Shown: positions 44,635-57,158 of the stretch, one piece after another | Numbering within the stretch: the stretch's first letter is position 1 | Layout of the letters: each line of letters begins with the position of its first letter | DNA from: Jaltomata sinuosa | Lineage: Eukaryota; Streptophyta; Magnoliopsida; Solanales; Solanaceae | Direction: 5' to 3' | Length of the DNA: 64,000 nucleotides | Assembly: GCA_003996215.1 (NCBI GenBank) | Contig: QJPP01000811.1 | Coordinates: 548,519 to 612,518, forward strand | Translations under genes and position numbers: made by a program | Notes under the pieces: model-generated | The model's input: only the letters and a program-made list of their open reading frames with translations | The model's database searches: none | Told to the model about the DNA's origin: nothing

Positions 44635-45942
44635 TGATGATATTCAAAAGTACTCTCCCGTAGGAGGTGGTAATGATCGCCAAACAAAACAAGTAAGTAA
44701 CACATCGAGATGTCAGGGTCAAATTCATGGAGAATGGGATAATAGTTTTACCACTAAACGTCAAAGTTCAATTCACTAGTGTGAGTAATTGTTCAAGCAA
44801 TTCAAAGTAAATTTGGGGGAAAAGGTTTGGGAAAATAATTTGCAATGTGACAAAAGCAGACATAAACATAATTAGTGTAATCAAAAGAAGGAAAACTAAG
44901 GTTGTGCTTCCGATGGGGTCTTAATATGGGATAGGGGTTGATTAATCAAACAAACTTTCAATGAAGAGCATGGGTAGCTTGGATTAAGCTACACTTAATA
45001 GTATTTCGACTCATTAAGCATATTTACTATGGTCTTTGTTCAAGCCCCATAGTTTAATCATCAAACCAACCAATTAATACTTGGGTGAGTCAAACTATCT
45101 CTAGATTTGACTCTTAGATGAGTATTTCCTATAATCAAACTATTTCTAGCCTTGATTTGTGATGGAAATATCAAATCCCCACTATTGAATTCTTACCCAA
45201 TTCATGAACTCCTCTTTCAAGCAAGTACCAAATTAGTAAGCTAAGTTAATGCTTGCAACCATCAATTTTATAATTAAAACATCAAGAATTCAATAGACCC
45301 ATACTCAGTAATCAATTATAAGCTTAATTAATTAATACTCATTCCTAATTTCACACACCCATCATGTACACACCCTTAGAATAGAATTTAGCTACTCATA
45401 TCAAAGGAATAAGAGAAGATACCAATTGGGTTTCCCAAAATTCCATTTATTATGTGAACCAAGTTCAAATTCCAAGCTCCAATTACTTATAAATGGTGTT
45501 TTTTAAATAAGAAAGAAGAAAATAGAAAGTGTACTCTCAAAACTCTTCCTTAGGAAAGTAAGAACTCATTCAATTCTAAGTGTATAGATCCCAAAAAGGG
45601 TTTTAGAACCTTACCAAATACGTCACACAAATTTGGACAAAATTTCTCTTCAGGGCATGTGCGAAGTAAGGTACAAAGGCACATGTGATCCACTTGGCAT
45701 TGTGTGGCTCGTAGGTGCCCAAATTTCCAGGCAGTGATGTCCTACTGGGATGCAACATAGAATGCAAAATGATGGGCGATCACCCATGGCATTGTGCGGC
45801 TCGCATGTGAGTGACTGCTCAGGTAGTTTCTGATCCTTCATGGGTGATAACACCTGCAAAACACAGGTTTCCTTATGCGGCTCGCCTACCATTCTACTCT
45901 TCATGATAGAATCATCACCATCTGATGATATTCGTACTTTTA
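44635..45942 (-). repeat. Element D 3' LTR, truncated by insertion of E
   Basis: The plus strand begins TGATGATATTCAAAAGTACT and follows the copy at 60504 onward through GTAGGAGGTGGTAATGATCG up to CTTCGTACTTTTA at 45942, where element E begins. The missing rest would be about 150 bp. Confidence 0.8.
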
Positions 45943-48033
45943 TGTAACACCCTGAAAACCTATTCAGCTGTCTAAGTTAAAATCACAAAAAAAAATCAAG
46001 TTCCCAGAGATGATGAGTCAGTTGACGGTTCGTGGTTTGGAACCACAGTTCATCCTCTGCACTCGTCGTCTCAGTTTCAGAAACCCCAGAAAAGAGTCCC
46101 AAAGAAGATGAGTCAAAGCACGGTCCATCCTTCTGAACGTCGGACCGTCATCCCACCCTAGACTGAGACTCATCGTTCAAAGTTCAGAAACCTCCCCTTC
46201 AGGTCCCTGAAATAACGAGTTACAGGATGGCCCATCCTTCTAGATGACTGGTCATTGTTTCACCCGTAGTTCCTGAGATCCAGAATCTTCCAGACTGCTC
46301 CAGTCAAACTACGGATCCCTTTGATGGTCAGTCCTCTTGAATGACAGACCGTTGACCAACCCATGGTCCCTGAGACCGACCATTTCCCAGATTTTTCTTA
46401 TTTAAGTCCCAGGGGTATTTTAGTCATTTCTTACCCTTTTTAACTACTAAGTGAAGTCATTTTGACTATTTCTAGTAGGGTTTTCACTCATATTATCCTA
46501 AGTCTCTCTTAAGTTCCTCATTCTTTACCCAAAAGGGAAAGGTTCCTCTCAAGCTTCAAGTCTCCAACCTCCAAGTCAAGCCTCCTAAGTCTTTTCCATT
46601 GAAGTGGATTATCGTCTTCTAAGGTATGTGGATCTTCAACAATGGGTTCCTCTCACCCTTGTGCTCAAAATCCCCAATCCTTATATTGAATTATGAAATT
46701 AGGATTTTGATATAAAGTTGGGAAAAGTTTATGAAATCAGCTTGTATGTTTAAATTCATGGTTTTCTACTGATTATTCATGATTTGATTATGATTCTCTT
46801 ATTGGTTTTAAAAGCCCAAGCATGAAAGTTGAGTTCTAGTATGAAACTATGAATTTGCATGTTTTCAAGAGAAAGTTGGAATGATTAGATATCATGGCCT
46901 TTATGTATTTATGAAATTGCATACCAAATTCTTCAAGTATGAATTTAGAAAGAAAAACATGTTTTGAATTATGGCTATGCTAAGCTTTATGAACTATGAT
47001 ATGAAAGTTGCAGGATACCCGATGTGTTTTCATGCTTTATGAATGAGATTTGGCATGAGAGCATGCCCGTACAAAATTATGAGCTATATGTGCATGTTTT
47101 GGGAGTAGTATTTAGCACCAAGTTGGACGGGGTGAGAGTACCCTTAGTCCCAGAAACTACGTTGCCAGCGTAGGTTATGATATGATATGATATGTTCCTT
47201 CAAGGCTTATGAGAGTGGATCCACGTCTTTATGTATGGTGTCCTTTCCTTAGCGGGGCATAAGACATCTTTGCCAACTAGGGTTATATAGTTGAGTATGG
47301 TGACTTGTTCCTTGGCAAGGTTCAAAGCCAGCTTTGCTAACTAGGGTTGTATAGTTAGATTTCATGTATTTCACATGATCTCATGTCGGTTATAAGAAAC
47401 TCCCTTATGTATGTTTTTCAAGTTTTCCAAGCTTTATGAACTCTCTTATGAGCTCCTATTTTGAAATTGGCTCTTGCCTCATGATTTAGCTTTTAATTAT
47501 GACATTTTCTCATGATACCCTATTACGTATGGATTATGTCTAAGTATACTTAGCATGTCTTCTTCATGTTCATGCATTGCCCGCATACTTAGTACATTCC
47601 ATAGTACTAACGTATATTGCGCTGCATCCTTTGATGATGCAGATTCAGGTGTCCCTTCACAGATACGTGGCTAGGATTCCCGGTCACTCTCAGTCAGCTT
47701 TGGTGAGTCCTCATGGTTCGAGGACTAGACTTTACTCTAGCTCTTATTTTCCCTTTTATTTTCAGATTATCAAGTTAGTTGGGGTATTGTCCCATCGACT
47801 CATTATGCTAGTTTAGAGGCCTTTCAGACATAGATGTTATCAGATGATCTTTGGCTTGTATTCCCTATTTAGTACTCTATCTATGATTATACTTCCTATT
47901 TTGGATTTCCTTATGATGCTTCCGCTATGGTTTCCCTTATGTTGCTTGAAAATTCTATGACCAAGGGTTAGCTTAGGATCCTCGTGGTCCTGAGTCCCGT
48001 GTTACATCTAGGGGGTTACCTCAGGACGTGACA
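45943..48033 (+). repeat. Element E 5' LTR
   Basis: 2091 bp, beginning TGTAACACC and ending GACGTGACA. It contains R/U5 words shared with C, and a GTCGGACCGTCATCC word at about 46140 that is related to the palindrome in B's LTR. Confidence 0.85.
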
Positions 48034-48036
48034 AAC

Positions 48037-48049
48037 CTGATATCAAAGC
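48037..48049 (+). promoter_or_regulatory. Element E primer-binding site, degraded
   Basis: CTGATATCAAAGC corresponds to TTGGTATCAGAGC with substitutions, at the same offset from the LTR as in element C. Confidence 0.65.
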
Positions 48050-48242
48050 CTCAGGTTCAAGAGTCCTAAGATGTCTGAAAGCCGAATCGAGTAGAGTCTT
48101 TTTCATATGTGTGAAGCGCGCCACACACTTGAAAGGGGAGCTATGAAGTGTCTTAGGAAAACTTCACTTCTTTCATGATCACGTCGTGCGATAGAGCTTA
48201 ACTTTAATATTCCTCAAATCCTTATCTTATGTATTTCAGGCT

Positions 48243-49667
48243 ATGCCTCCTCGACGTGCTATGCCTCCCCGAGCCGCTCAAAATGATGCTCCTCAAGTTC
48301 CGATTCCCGATGTCACGAATGATGAGTTCAGGAATGCTATTCATTTGCTAGACTTTGGCTATTTAAGCCAATCAGTAGGCTCCTGCCCCCGTCCATCCTT
48401 AAGGTAGGGTAGCGGCCCAAGTTTGTGACTTTGTCCGGATGAACCCACCTGAGTTTTGGGGTTCAAAAGTGAGTGAGGACCCGCTCAACTTTATTGATGA
48501 AGTGAAGAAGGTCTTTGAGGTTATGCAAGTAGTGGGGGTTGATTGTGTTGAGCTTGCATCCTATCAACTCAAGGATGTAGCTCACATTTGGTTCACTCAA
48601 TGGAAGGAGACTAGGGTGAGGGATGCGGTCCCCACGACTTGGGAGTGTTTTGAGAGGGGGTCTTCCTTGATAGGTTCTTTCTCCGTGAGTTGAGGCAAGT
48701 GAAAGTGGAGGAATTTGTGAACTTGAGACAGGGTTCGATGTCAGTGCAAGAGTATAGCCTGAAGTTTACTCAATTGTCTAGATATGCTACCTCCATGGTA
48801 GCGAACCCGCATGATCAAATGAGCAAGTTTATATATGGGGTTTCTAACGTGGTGAAGAAAGAGTGTAGGTCTACTTTGTTATTGAGTGATATGAATATTT
48901 CCTGACTCATGACTCATGCCCATCATATTGAGGGTGACAAGCTTAGGGAGATGGCAAGGGAGAACAAGAGGGTTAGATCTGAGGGATTAGGTTTTGGTCA
49001 TCACAGGTCCAGAGGTGGACATCACTCTTCTTTCCAGAAGAAGTCATCAGGGTATGTTCATTCTTCTGCTAGTGCTCCTATCCAGGCTCAGAAGCCTCAT
49101 CATAATCAGGGTGGTAGAGGATCAGGTTCCTATTCCCAGTCTCAGGGTAGTGTTACTAAGGGACCTTCCTACCCAACTTGTGTTAAGTGTAGGAAGAATC
49201 ATGTTGGTAAGTGTTTGGCCGGTTCAGGTGGTTGCTTCAGTTGTGGTCAGGTTGGATATCGCATCAGGGATTGCCCATTAGCTAGGAAGGGGCAGGGAGG
49301 TGGTAGGACTCAGTCTACCCCAGCAGCTTCAGGAGGTAGACCAGCCCAGCAAGGCGCAACTTCTAGCTCTGGTGGTCAGCGCCAGAACCGTCTTTATGCT
49401 ATGTCCTCCCGTCAAGATCAGGAGAGTTCTCCAGATGTGGTTACCGGTATGTTGAAAGTCTTCTCTCTTGACGTGTATGCCTTGTTGGATCCCGATGCCT
49501 CCTTATCCTTTGTAACCTCTTATGTGGCTTGTAAGTTGGAGGTTCGTCCTGAAATGCTTTTAGAACCCTTTCATGTTTCTACTCCTGTTGGTGAGTCAGT
49601 CCTAGCCGAAAGAATCTATCAAAATTCCCTATCTCAGTCCTTCATAGAGTCACTTCAGCGGATCTAG
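48243..49667 (+). pseudogene. Element E gag and start of protease
   Basis: ATG at 48243 opens PPRRAMPPRAAQN, the usual Tekay start. The capsid follows in two frames (FVRMNPPEFWGSKV at 48439-48693; EEFVNLRQGSMSVQEYSLKF at 48690-48905), with a frameshift at about 48660 and a TGA at 48903. The third part (48909-49667) has the zinc knuckle CFSCGQVGYRIRDCP, where the histidine is changed to tyrosine, and then the protease DVYALLDPDASLSFVTSY, where the glycine of the D-P-G-A site is changed to Asp. A frameshift near 49640 ends it. Confidence 0.85.
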
Positions 49668-49672
49668 TAGAG

Positions 49673-51377
49673 TTGGAGATGACTGATTTTGATGTTATTC
49701 TTGGTATGGACTGGTTGTATGCATGTTATGACTCGGTTGGTTACCATACTCGTGTTGTCAGTTTCAAGTTTCCTAATGAACCTGTCCTAGAATGGCAAGG
49801 TAGTCCCTCTTCTTCGAAAGGTTGCTTCATATCCTACCTTAAGGCTAGGAAGATGATTTCAAAGGGGTATGCCTATCACATAATTCGGGTTATGGACACG
49901 GAGTCTGAGACCCCAACTATTTAGTCTGTTCCTGTTGTGGATGGATTCCCAGATGTGTTTCCCGATGATTTGCCCGGAGTCCCTCCCGAGCGGGATATTG
50001 ACTTTGGGATAGATCTTTTTCTGGATATGAATCCTATCTCTATCTCTCACTATAGAATGGCCCCCACAAAACTCGAGGATTTGAAAGAACAGTTGAAGGA
50101 CTTGCTTGATAAGGGTTTCATCAGGCCCAGTATCTCCCCTTGGGGTGCCCAGTTTTGTTTGTTCGGAAGAAAGATGGCTCTCTTAGAATGTGTATTGACT
50201 ACCGTCAGTTGAACAAGGTCACAATCAAGAATAAGTATCCCATTCCTAAGATTGATGACTTGTTTGATTAGCTTCAGGGTGCTAGTTTATTTTTCAAGAT
50301 CGACCTTAGATCCGGTTATAATCAGCTTCGAGTTCGGGAATGTGATATCCCGAAGACATCCTTCAGGACTCGTTATAGTCATTATGAGTTTGTTGTTATA
50401 TCTTTTGGTCTAACTAATGCTCCTGTAGCCTTTTTGGATTTGGTGAACCATGTGTTTAACCAATATTTGGATTCATTTATGATTATGTTTATTGACGACA
50501 TCCTTATCTACTCTCGAAGTGAGGAGGAACATGCAGAACACTTGAGGGTTGTGTTGCAAACTCTCAAGGATAGACAATTGTTTGCTAAGTTTAGCAAGTG
50601 TGAGTTCTGGATACAGTCTGTTGCTTTTCTGGGTCATATTATGACTAGTGATGGTATTCGGGTTGACTCTCAAAAGATTGAGGCAGTAAAGGACTGGACC
50701 AGACCCATTTCCCCGTCTAATATTAGAAGTTTCTTGGGTTTGGCTGGTTACTATAGGAGGTTTGTGGAAGGGTTTTCTTCCTTTGCTTCTCCTTTGACCC
50801 GATTGACTCAGAAAAAGGTTAAGTTTCAGTGGTCCGACTCTTGTGAAAAGCGTTTTCAGGATCTGAAGACTAGATTGACCACCGCTCCAGTGTTAGCTCT
50901 ACCCGAGGGCTTAGATGATTTTGTTGTGTATTGTGATGCTTCTAGGATTGGTTTGGGTTGTGTCTTGATGCAACGTGGTAAGGTATTGCTTATTCTTCTA
51001 GACAACTTAAGATTCATGAGAAGAACTATCCTACTCATGATCTTGAGTTAGCAGTCGTGGTCTTTGCTTTAAAGATTTGGAGACATTACTTGTAGGGTGT
51101 GCATGTGGATGTATTCACCGATCATAAAAGTCTTCAATATGTGTTCACTCAAAAGGAATTGAATTTGCGACAAAGGAGATGGCTTGAGCTCCTTAAGGAT
51201 TATGATATGAGTGTGCTTTACCATCCGGGTAAGGCCAATGTTGTGGCGGATGCTTTGAGTAGGTTGTCCATGGGAAGTGTAACTTCTATTGAACATAGAA
51301 AGAAGAAATTGGTTAAGGAAGTTCATAGGCTTTCTCGGTTGGGAGTTCGCGTATGTACTCGACCGAAGGTGGTGTGA
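49673..51377 (+). pseudogene. Element E protease end, RT and RNase H, broken
   Basis: The protease end is at 49673-49924 (DFDVILGMDWLYACY), followed by a TAG. RT starts at 49937 (VFPDDLPGVPPERDIDFGID), breaks by frameshift near 50150, continues in another frame (RMCIDYRQLNKVTI, SFGLTNAPVAF) and has the catalytic FIDD at about 50491 (IMFIDDILIYS). The thumb and RNase H follow to 51051 (VVYCDASRIGLGCVLMQ). After a frameshift the RNase H end is at 51099-51377 (DVFTDHKSLQYVFTQKELNL, KANVVADALSR). Domain order and FIDD are conserved, but four breaks prevent one polyprotein. Confidence 0.85.
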
Positions 51378-52986
51378 TTGTGACCAATGGTGCCGAATCA
51401 TCCTTGGTGGCTGAGGTGACAAAGCAAGACCAAGATCCCGTTCTACTTCAGCTTAAGGGTGCAGTTCATCAACAAAGGGTTGAGGTTTTCTCCCAAAGGG
51501 GAGATGCTGTGCTTCGTTATCGGGGTCGCTTATGTGTGCCAGATGTTGATGGGTTTAAATAACAAATTTTTCTGAGGCCCACAGTTCTAGATATTCCATT
51601 CATCCGGGTGCCACTAAGATGTACCGTGATCTACGGGAAGTCTTTTGGTGGAATGGTATGAAGAAGGACATAACTGGGTTTGTGGCTAAGTGTCCCAACT
51701 GTCAACAAGTAAGGGTGGAACATTAAAGGCCAGGTGGTATGCTTCAAGATATTAACCTTCCCACTTGGAAATGGGAAGCAATCAATATGGATTTCTTTAC
51801 TGGGTTGCCTCGTACTCGAAGGCAACATGATTCCATTTGGGTGATCGTTGACCGGATGACCAAGTCATCCCATTTCTTGGCTGTTAAGATTACTGATTCA
51901 GCAGACGACTATGCCAGACTCTACATCCGGGAGATAGTTCGATTGCATGGTGTTCCCTTGTCTATCATTTCTGACAGAGGTCCTCAGTTTACATCTCAGT
52001 TTTGGAGATCATTTCAGAAAGGTCTTGGTACTCAGGTGAAGCTTAGCACAACTTTCCATCCTCAGAAAGACGGCCAGGCAAAGCGTACTATTCAAACTTT
52101 GGAGGATATGTTGAGAGCATGTGTGATTGATTTAAAAGGTAATTGGGATGATCACTTACCTCTTATCGAGTTTGCCTACAACAACAGCTTTCACTCTAGC
52201 ATCCAGATGGCTCCATCTAAGGCACTTTATGGCTGGAGGTGTAGATCTCCTATTGGTTGGTTCGAGGTTGGTGAGGCAACCTTGATTGGTCCAGATTCTG
52301 TTCATGAGACTATGGAGAAGGTTCAACTTATTAGGGAGAGGTTGAAGACTGCTCAGAGTCGATAGAAATCTTATGCGGATGTGAGGAGAAGGGAATTGGA
52401 ATTTAAGGTTGAGGATTGAGTTTTCCTTAAGGTGTCACCCATGAAGGGTGTGATGAGGTTTGGCAAGAAAGGAAAGCTTAGTCCCCGTTTTGTAGGTCCT
52501 TATTGAATTCGAAGGAAGGTTGGCAAGGTTGCTTATGAGTTGGATTTTCCATCGCAGTATGAAGCGGTTCATCCAGTTTTCCATGTTTCCTTGATTAAGA
52601 AGTGTGTTTGCGATCCGACCTTGATTGTTCCTTTGGAAGATATGGGTATGAAGGATAGTCTCACTTATGAGAAGGTTCCTGTGGAGATCCTCGATCATCA
52701 GGTTCGGAGGTTGAGAAATAAAGAAGTCACTTCGGTGAAAGTCCTTTGGAGGAATCAAAGTGTTGAGGGTTCTATTTGGGAAGCGGAAGAGGCCATGAAG
52801 GCCAAATATCCTCATCTCTTTCCTTCCGATTCAGTTCCATCTTGGGGTAATAGTTTCCTCCTTAGTATGTCCCTCCGATTCTATTCCATTAGTTTCTCTT
52901 ATGATTCTAGCATGCACCCATATTTTATGAAGTTAGTTTACCATGTTTTCAAGTTGAGAAGTTCAGTTTTCATGATGTTTCCTTAA
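51378..52986 (+). pseudogene. Element E integrase and chromodomain, catalytic Glu lost
   Basis: The zinc-binding part lies at about 51580-51730 in a shifted frame (HPGATKMYRDL, CPNCQQVRVEH). The core is 51739-52365, with Asp in NMDFFTGLP and Asp in IISDRGPQF. At 52081-52083 the expected Glu of DGQAERTIQ is AAG, Lys (DGQAKRTIQ). TAG and TGA follow at about 52363, 52419 and 52504. The C-terminus (52540-52986) has AVHPVFHVSLIKK and a chromodomain-like segment (EILDHQVRRLRNKEVTSVKV, then SIWEAEEAMKAKYPHLF), typical of Tekay/Del. The catalytic triad is broken, so this copy cannot integrate itself. Confidence 0.85.
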
Positions 52987-53066
52987 TTTCCATGTTTTGA
53001 TATTTGGTTGGGCTGTTTTCTCCTCAGTTTTCCTTGTTTAGTCTTCATTCGAGGACGAATGATTCC

Positions 53067-53078
53067 AAGGGGGAGATA
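53067..53078 (+). promoter_or_regulatory. Element E polypurine tract
   Basis: AAGGGGGAGATA lies just before the 3' LTR at 53080 and has the usual form of a gypsy polypurine tract. Confidence 0.85.
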
Positions 53079-53079
53079 T

Positions 53080-54191
53080 TGTAACACCCCGGAAACTTAT
53101 TCAGCTGTCTAAGTTAAAATCACAGAAAAATTTCAAGTTCCCAGAGATGATGAGTCAGTTGACGGTTCATGGTTTGGAACCACGGTTCGTCCTGTGCACT
53201 CGTCATCTCAGTTTCAGAAACCCCAGAAAAGAGTCCCAAAGAAGACGAGTCGAAGCACGGTCCATCCTTCTGAATGACGGACCGTCATCCCACCCTAGAC
53301 TGAGACTCATCGTTCAGAGTTCAGAAACCTCCCCTTCAGGTCCCTGAAATAACGGGTTACAGGATGGCCCATCCTTCTAGACGACGGGTCATTGTTTCAC
53401 CCGTAGTCTATGAGATCCAGTAGCTTCTAGACTCCTCCAGTCAAACTACGGATCCCTTTGACGATCAGTCCTCTTGAACAACGGATCGTCGACCAACCCG
53501 TGTCCCTGAGACCGACCATTTCCCAGATTTTTTCTTATTTAAGTTCCAGGGGTATTTTAGTTATTTTCCACCCTTTTTAACTATTAAGTGAAGTCATTTT
53601 GACTATTTCTAGTAGGGTTTTCACCCATATTATCTTAAGTCTCTCTTAAGTTCCTCATTCTTCACCCAAAAGGAAAAGGTTCCTCACAAGCTTCAAGTCT
53701 CCAAACTCCAAGTCAAGCCTCCTAAGCCTTTTCCATTGAAGTGGATTATCATCTTCTAAGGTATGTGGGTCTTCAACAATGGGTTCCTCTCACCCTTGTG
53801 TCCAAAATCCCCAATCCTTATGTTGAATTATGAATTTATGAAATTAGGATTTTGATCTAAAGTTGGGAAAAGTTTATGAAATCAGCTTCTATGTTTAAAT
53901 TCATGGTTTCCTACTGATTATTCATGATTTGATTATGATTCTCTTATTGGTTTTAAAAGCCCAAGCATGAAAGTTGAATTCTAGCATGAAACTATGAATT
54001 TGCATGTTTTCAAGAGAAAGTTGGCATGATTAGATATCATGGCCTTTATGTATTTATGAAATTGTATGCCAAATTCTTCAAGTATGAATTTAGAAAGAAA
54101 AGCATGTTTTGAATTATGGCTATGCTAAGCTTTATGAACTATGATATGAAAGTTGCATGATACCCGATGTGTTTTCATGCTTTATGAATGA
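53080..54191 (+). repeat. Element E 3' LTR, truncated
   Basis: 1112 bp matching the first half of the 5' LTR. At 54191 the match ends (TTTATGAATGA then TCGAG instead of GATTT) and unrelated sequence of element D begins. It contains ATGACGGACCGTCAT at 53274-53288. Confidence 0.9.
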
Positions 54192-55209
54192 TCGAGTTCT
54201 TCTACACACTCGTTTGTGAATTGATCAAGCCAAGCGGTGAATGTGCAATTCATGATAAGAGAATGATTTTATCAAAAAGTATTTTCCCTCTTTTCCTTTA
54301 ATTTACAAATTTCTTACCAAGAAATTTTTTGGTGGGCCCATTTTGAGATAAGAAAAACCCTAAATTGGCATTTTCCCTTAAGAAAATCATCTCTCAATCT
54401 ATCATAGGAAAACACCAACCCGGTTTAACTCAAAACAAACAAAAGAAAATATTTTTTCCTTGGGAAAGAACCATGATATAAAGAAAACTCTCAGAGCTTA
54501 TTTGACTAATCTACTATTAACAATGAAAAAAACAAGTTAAATTGTGTTTCACGAAGGACTCATAAAGGACTAGAACCCCCAAGCTTGAACTATACATTGC
54601 CCACAATAACATGAGTGATAAATGAGGTGTGCTCCCTGAGATATGCCATCATGAAGAGATGGGCGAGTTGTATGTTGAAATGGGCAAAATGCCCCTTTTG
54701 ATGGGGATTGTCGCAGGTTGTGGATGAAATGGACAAGTTGCCAGTGATCTGACTCCCCATCTACAAAGTAAAGGACGTTGTGCATAATAAGAGGGGTAAA
54801 ATGCATTAGGCGTCACAATTCACAATGACAGAAGGGTGGAAGTGCCAGTGATATGGTTGTAGGTGCAAAACAACATGTGATCCATATAATTGAGGGTGCG
54901 ATTCGCATGTTAGGGTGCACGTTCAGTCCAAAACCTCGCCAAGATGCCAGTGTTATGCTTCCTACTTGCGATGCACAAATTATGGCATGCAGCTCACATG
55001 AGCCAGCGCATGTGGACTTGAAGTTGTAGGTGGATCTGTTTTTCAGGACGATGAGCATGCGAGTAGCACTTCTCCGGATGCGTTTCACCTATTGCATTTG
55101 CAGAAATAGTTTGTTGCCTTCCAAACATTCCAAACCCACTGAAATCATCATCTACCTAAAGAATTTCAAAAAAAACAACAATAAAATAATAAAGAGGGAA
55201 AAGAGAAAA
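54192..55209 (-). other. Element D 3' noncoding region
   Basis: Noncoding DNA between integrase and the missing 3' end of D. It has words like the region before B's 3' LTR (plus strand ACCCCCAAGCTTGAACTATACATTGCCC at 54575-54602, compared with ACACCCTCAACTTAG...CATTGTCCCC in B). The left boundary is the deletion junction with E. No env-like ORF is seen. Confidence 0.6.
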
Positions 55210-56478
55210 CATCAGAATTAAGATGGATGTTTGGATTGCCTCTAAAGAAGCACTTGGTTTAACATCACTTCTCGACGAGGGTACCTCATAATTATGGTTT
55301 ATTGAGGTAAGTCACTCCAATCAGCGTGACTTCTTCTGAAATATCCAAATATTATTTGACTCATTGGGCATTGACTTTATTTTGAGCCATCATCAGCTTC
55401 CAACTCAATTGCCCCATTTGCAAAAACTTGAGACACCTTGAAGGGGCCAGACCATTTGGACTTATGTTTACCTAGGAAGAGACAGAGTCTAGAGTTGAAC
55501 AAAAGCACCTAATAATCCGAAGAGAATTGTCACTTTAGTATTTGCTGATCATGGTAATGCTTCATTCGGGATTTGTAGAGTGAGGTATTCTTGTAGGCCC
55601 ATATCCAAAATTCATCTATCTCATTAAGAACTTCAACCCAAGCATGAGCGGCCTTTTCCCAATTTAGGTGCCCTTTTAAAGCCCACATGACTTTATTGTA
55701 TTAACTCCACAGGAAGATGATAAGCTTTTCCAAAAACTATTTGGTAAGGAGACATACCGATGGGTTTCTTGTAGGCGGTTCTGTACGCTCACAATGCATC
55801 ATCCAATTTTTGCCCCCAATCCATTCTATTAGCATTCACTGTCATTGTAAGAATAGACTTGATCTCCATATTGGATACTTCAACTTGGCCACTTGTTTGT
55901 GGGTGATATGGAGTGGCGACCTTATGCTTGACACCATATTTCTCACGCAAAGCACTAAACAACCGATTACAAAAGTGGGATCCTCCATCATTAATAATAG
56001 CATAAGGGGTGTCAAATCACGAGAATATGTTCTTCTTTAGGAATACTGTAACACTCCTCCCTTCATTATTCGATAAAGCCATCGCTTCTACCTATTTGGA
56101 TACATAATCCACAGTAACTAGGATGTAAGTGTTTCTAAATAAGCTTACAAAGGGCCTCATGAAGTCTATTGATCACATATCAAATAGTTCAACTTCTAGA
56201 ATTGGTGTCAACGGAAGCTCATGGCGACGAGATACTACCCCCTCATGTTGGCATTGGTCACAATGTTTTACTAGATCATGCACATCTTGGTAGAGAATTG
56301 GCCAATAGAATCTGCTTTGCAACGCTTTCGAGGCTGTTCACATGCCACCATGATAACCATCGAATGGTGAAGAGTGGAAAGTTTCTAAAATAGGCATCAT
56401 ATCTACCTCAGGAATGCACCTTCAAATCATACCATCAGTGCAAATCCGAAAGAGATAGGGTTCATCCCAATAGAACTT
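55210..56478 (-). pseudogene. Element D integrase, heavily decayed
   Basis: No long frame survives. On the minus strand fragments read LKGHLNWEKAAHAWVEVLNE, HYHDQQILK and FNSRLCLFLGKHKSKWSGPF followed by KVSQVF, the latter matching the C-terminal part of Athila integrases (LLFNSRLRLFPGKLKSRWSG). Stops are frequent. Confidence 0.7.
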
Positions 56479-57158
56479 TCAGGCATTATGTAGAATTTTT
56501 TTCTTCTGATGGAAAGTTAAACCTTCCGGCACTATATCGCTTACTAAGAAATTAGCAAAGTCAGCGAACCAAGGTATTAGATCATGAGAAGCAACCAAGA
56601 TGTGTTTGTCGGTGAATGCATCATTTATTTCAAGTTCCCCCACAGGTCGTCCTTCCTCTTCTAATCTAGACAGATGGTCAGCCACTTGATTTTTACACCC
56701 TTTTTGGTCTTTCAATTCAATGTCAAACTCTTGTAGCAAAAAAACCCATTGGATAAGTCTTAGCTTGGAATCTTTTTTAGCCATCAAATGCCTAATCATA
56801 GCATAGTCCATTTGTACCACTACTTTGGGCCCCAATAGATTTGCCCAAAAAATTTCGAAAGCAAACACAACTGTAAGCAATTCTTGTTCGGTCACTATGT
56901 AGTTAGTTTGGGATGCTTCAAGGTTTTGCTAGCATAATAGATCGGATGAAAAAGCTTATCCCTTCATTGACCAAGCACCACCCCCAAAGCTATCTTACTA
57001 GCATTGCACATTAGCTCAAATAGTTTTGACCAGTTGGGTGCTATAATGATAGGCACTGAGGTGAGTTTCTCCTTCAACTTGAGAAATGCTTTCATGCAAT
57101 TATCATCAAAATCGAACTTAGCATCCTTCTCTAGTAATTTGCACAGAGGATGAGCCAC
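56479..57158 (-). pseudogene. Element D RNase H region
   Basis: Two open pieces: 56964-57158 (AHPLCKLLEKDAKFDFDDNC and PIIIAPNWSKLFELMCNASK) covers the RT thumb end and RNase H start; 56479-56895 (MTEQELLTVVFAFEIFWANL, HLMAKKDSKLRLIQWVFLLQ, NQVADHLSRLEEE) is the RNase H and linker of Athila. A frame break near 56900-56960 separates them, and the first active-site Asp of RNase H (MCDAS) is Asn here. Confidence 0.8.

Larger units (their letters stand above)
45943..54191 (+). mobile_element. Element E: Tekay-like chromodomain Ty3/gypsy retrotransposon
   Basis: LTRs at 45943-48033 and 53080-54191; the second is cut at about half its length. Gag starts at 48243, and protease, RT, RNase H, integrase and a chromodomain follow, the Tekay/Del order. 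It sits in D's 3' LTR. Frameshifts and stops are present in gag, RT, RNase H and integrase, so it is defective. By eye the LTR copies differ by about 8% over their first 430 bp, older than A or B. It is the same family as C, with similar gag, pol and LTR length. Confidence 0.9.

Noticed and set aside
45650..45904. 84-codon minus-strand ORF in D's LTR
   Set aside because: The same region in the other LTR copy is not open, so there is no coding constraint.
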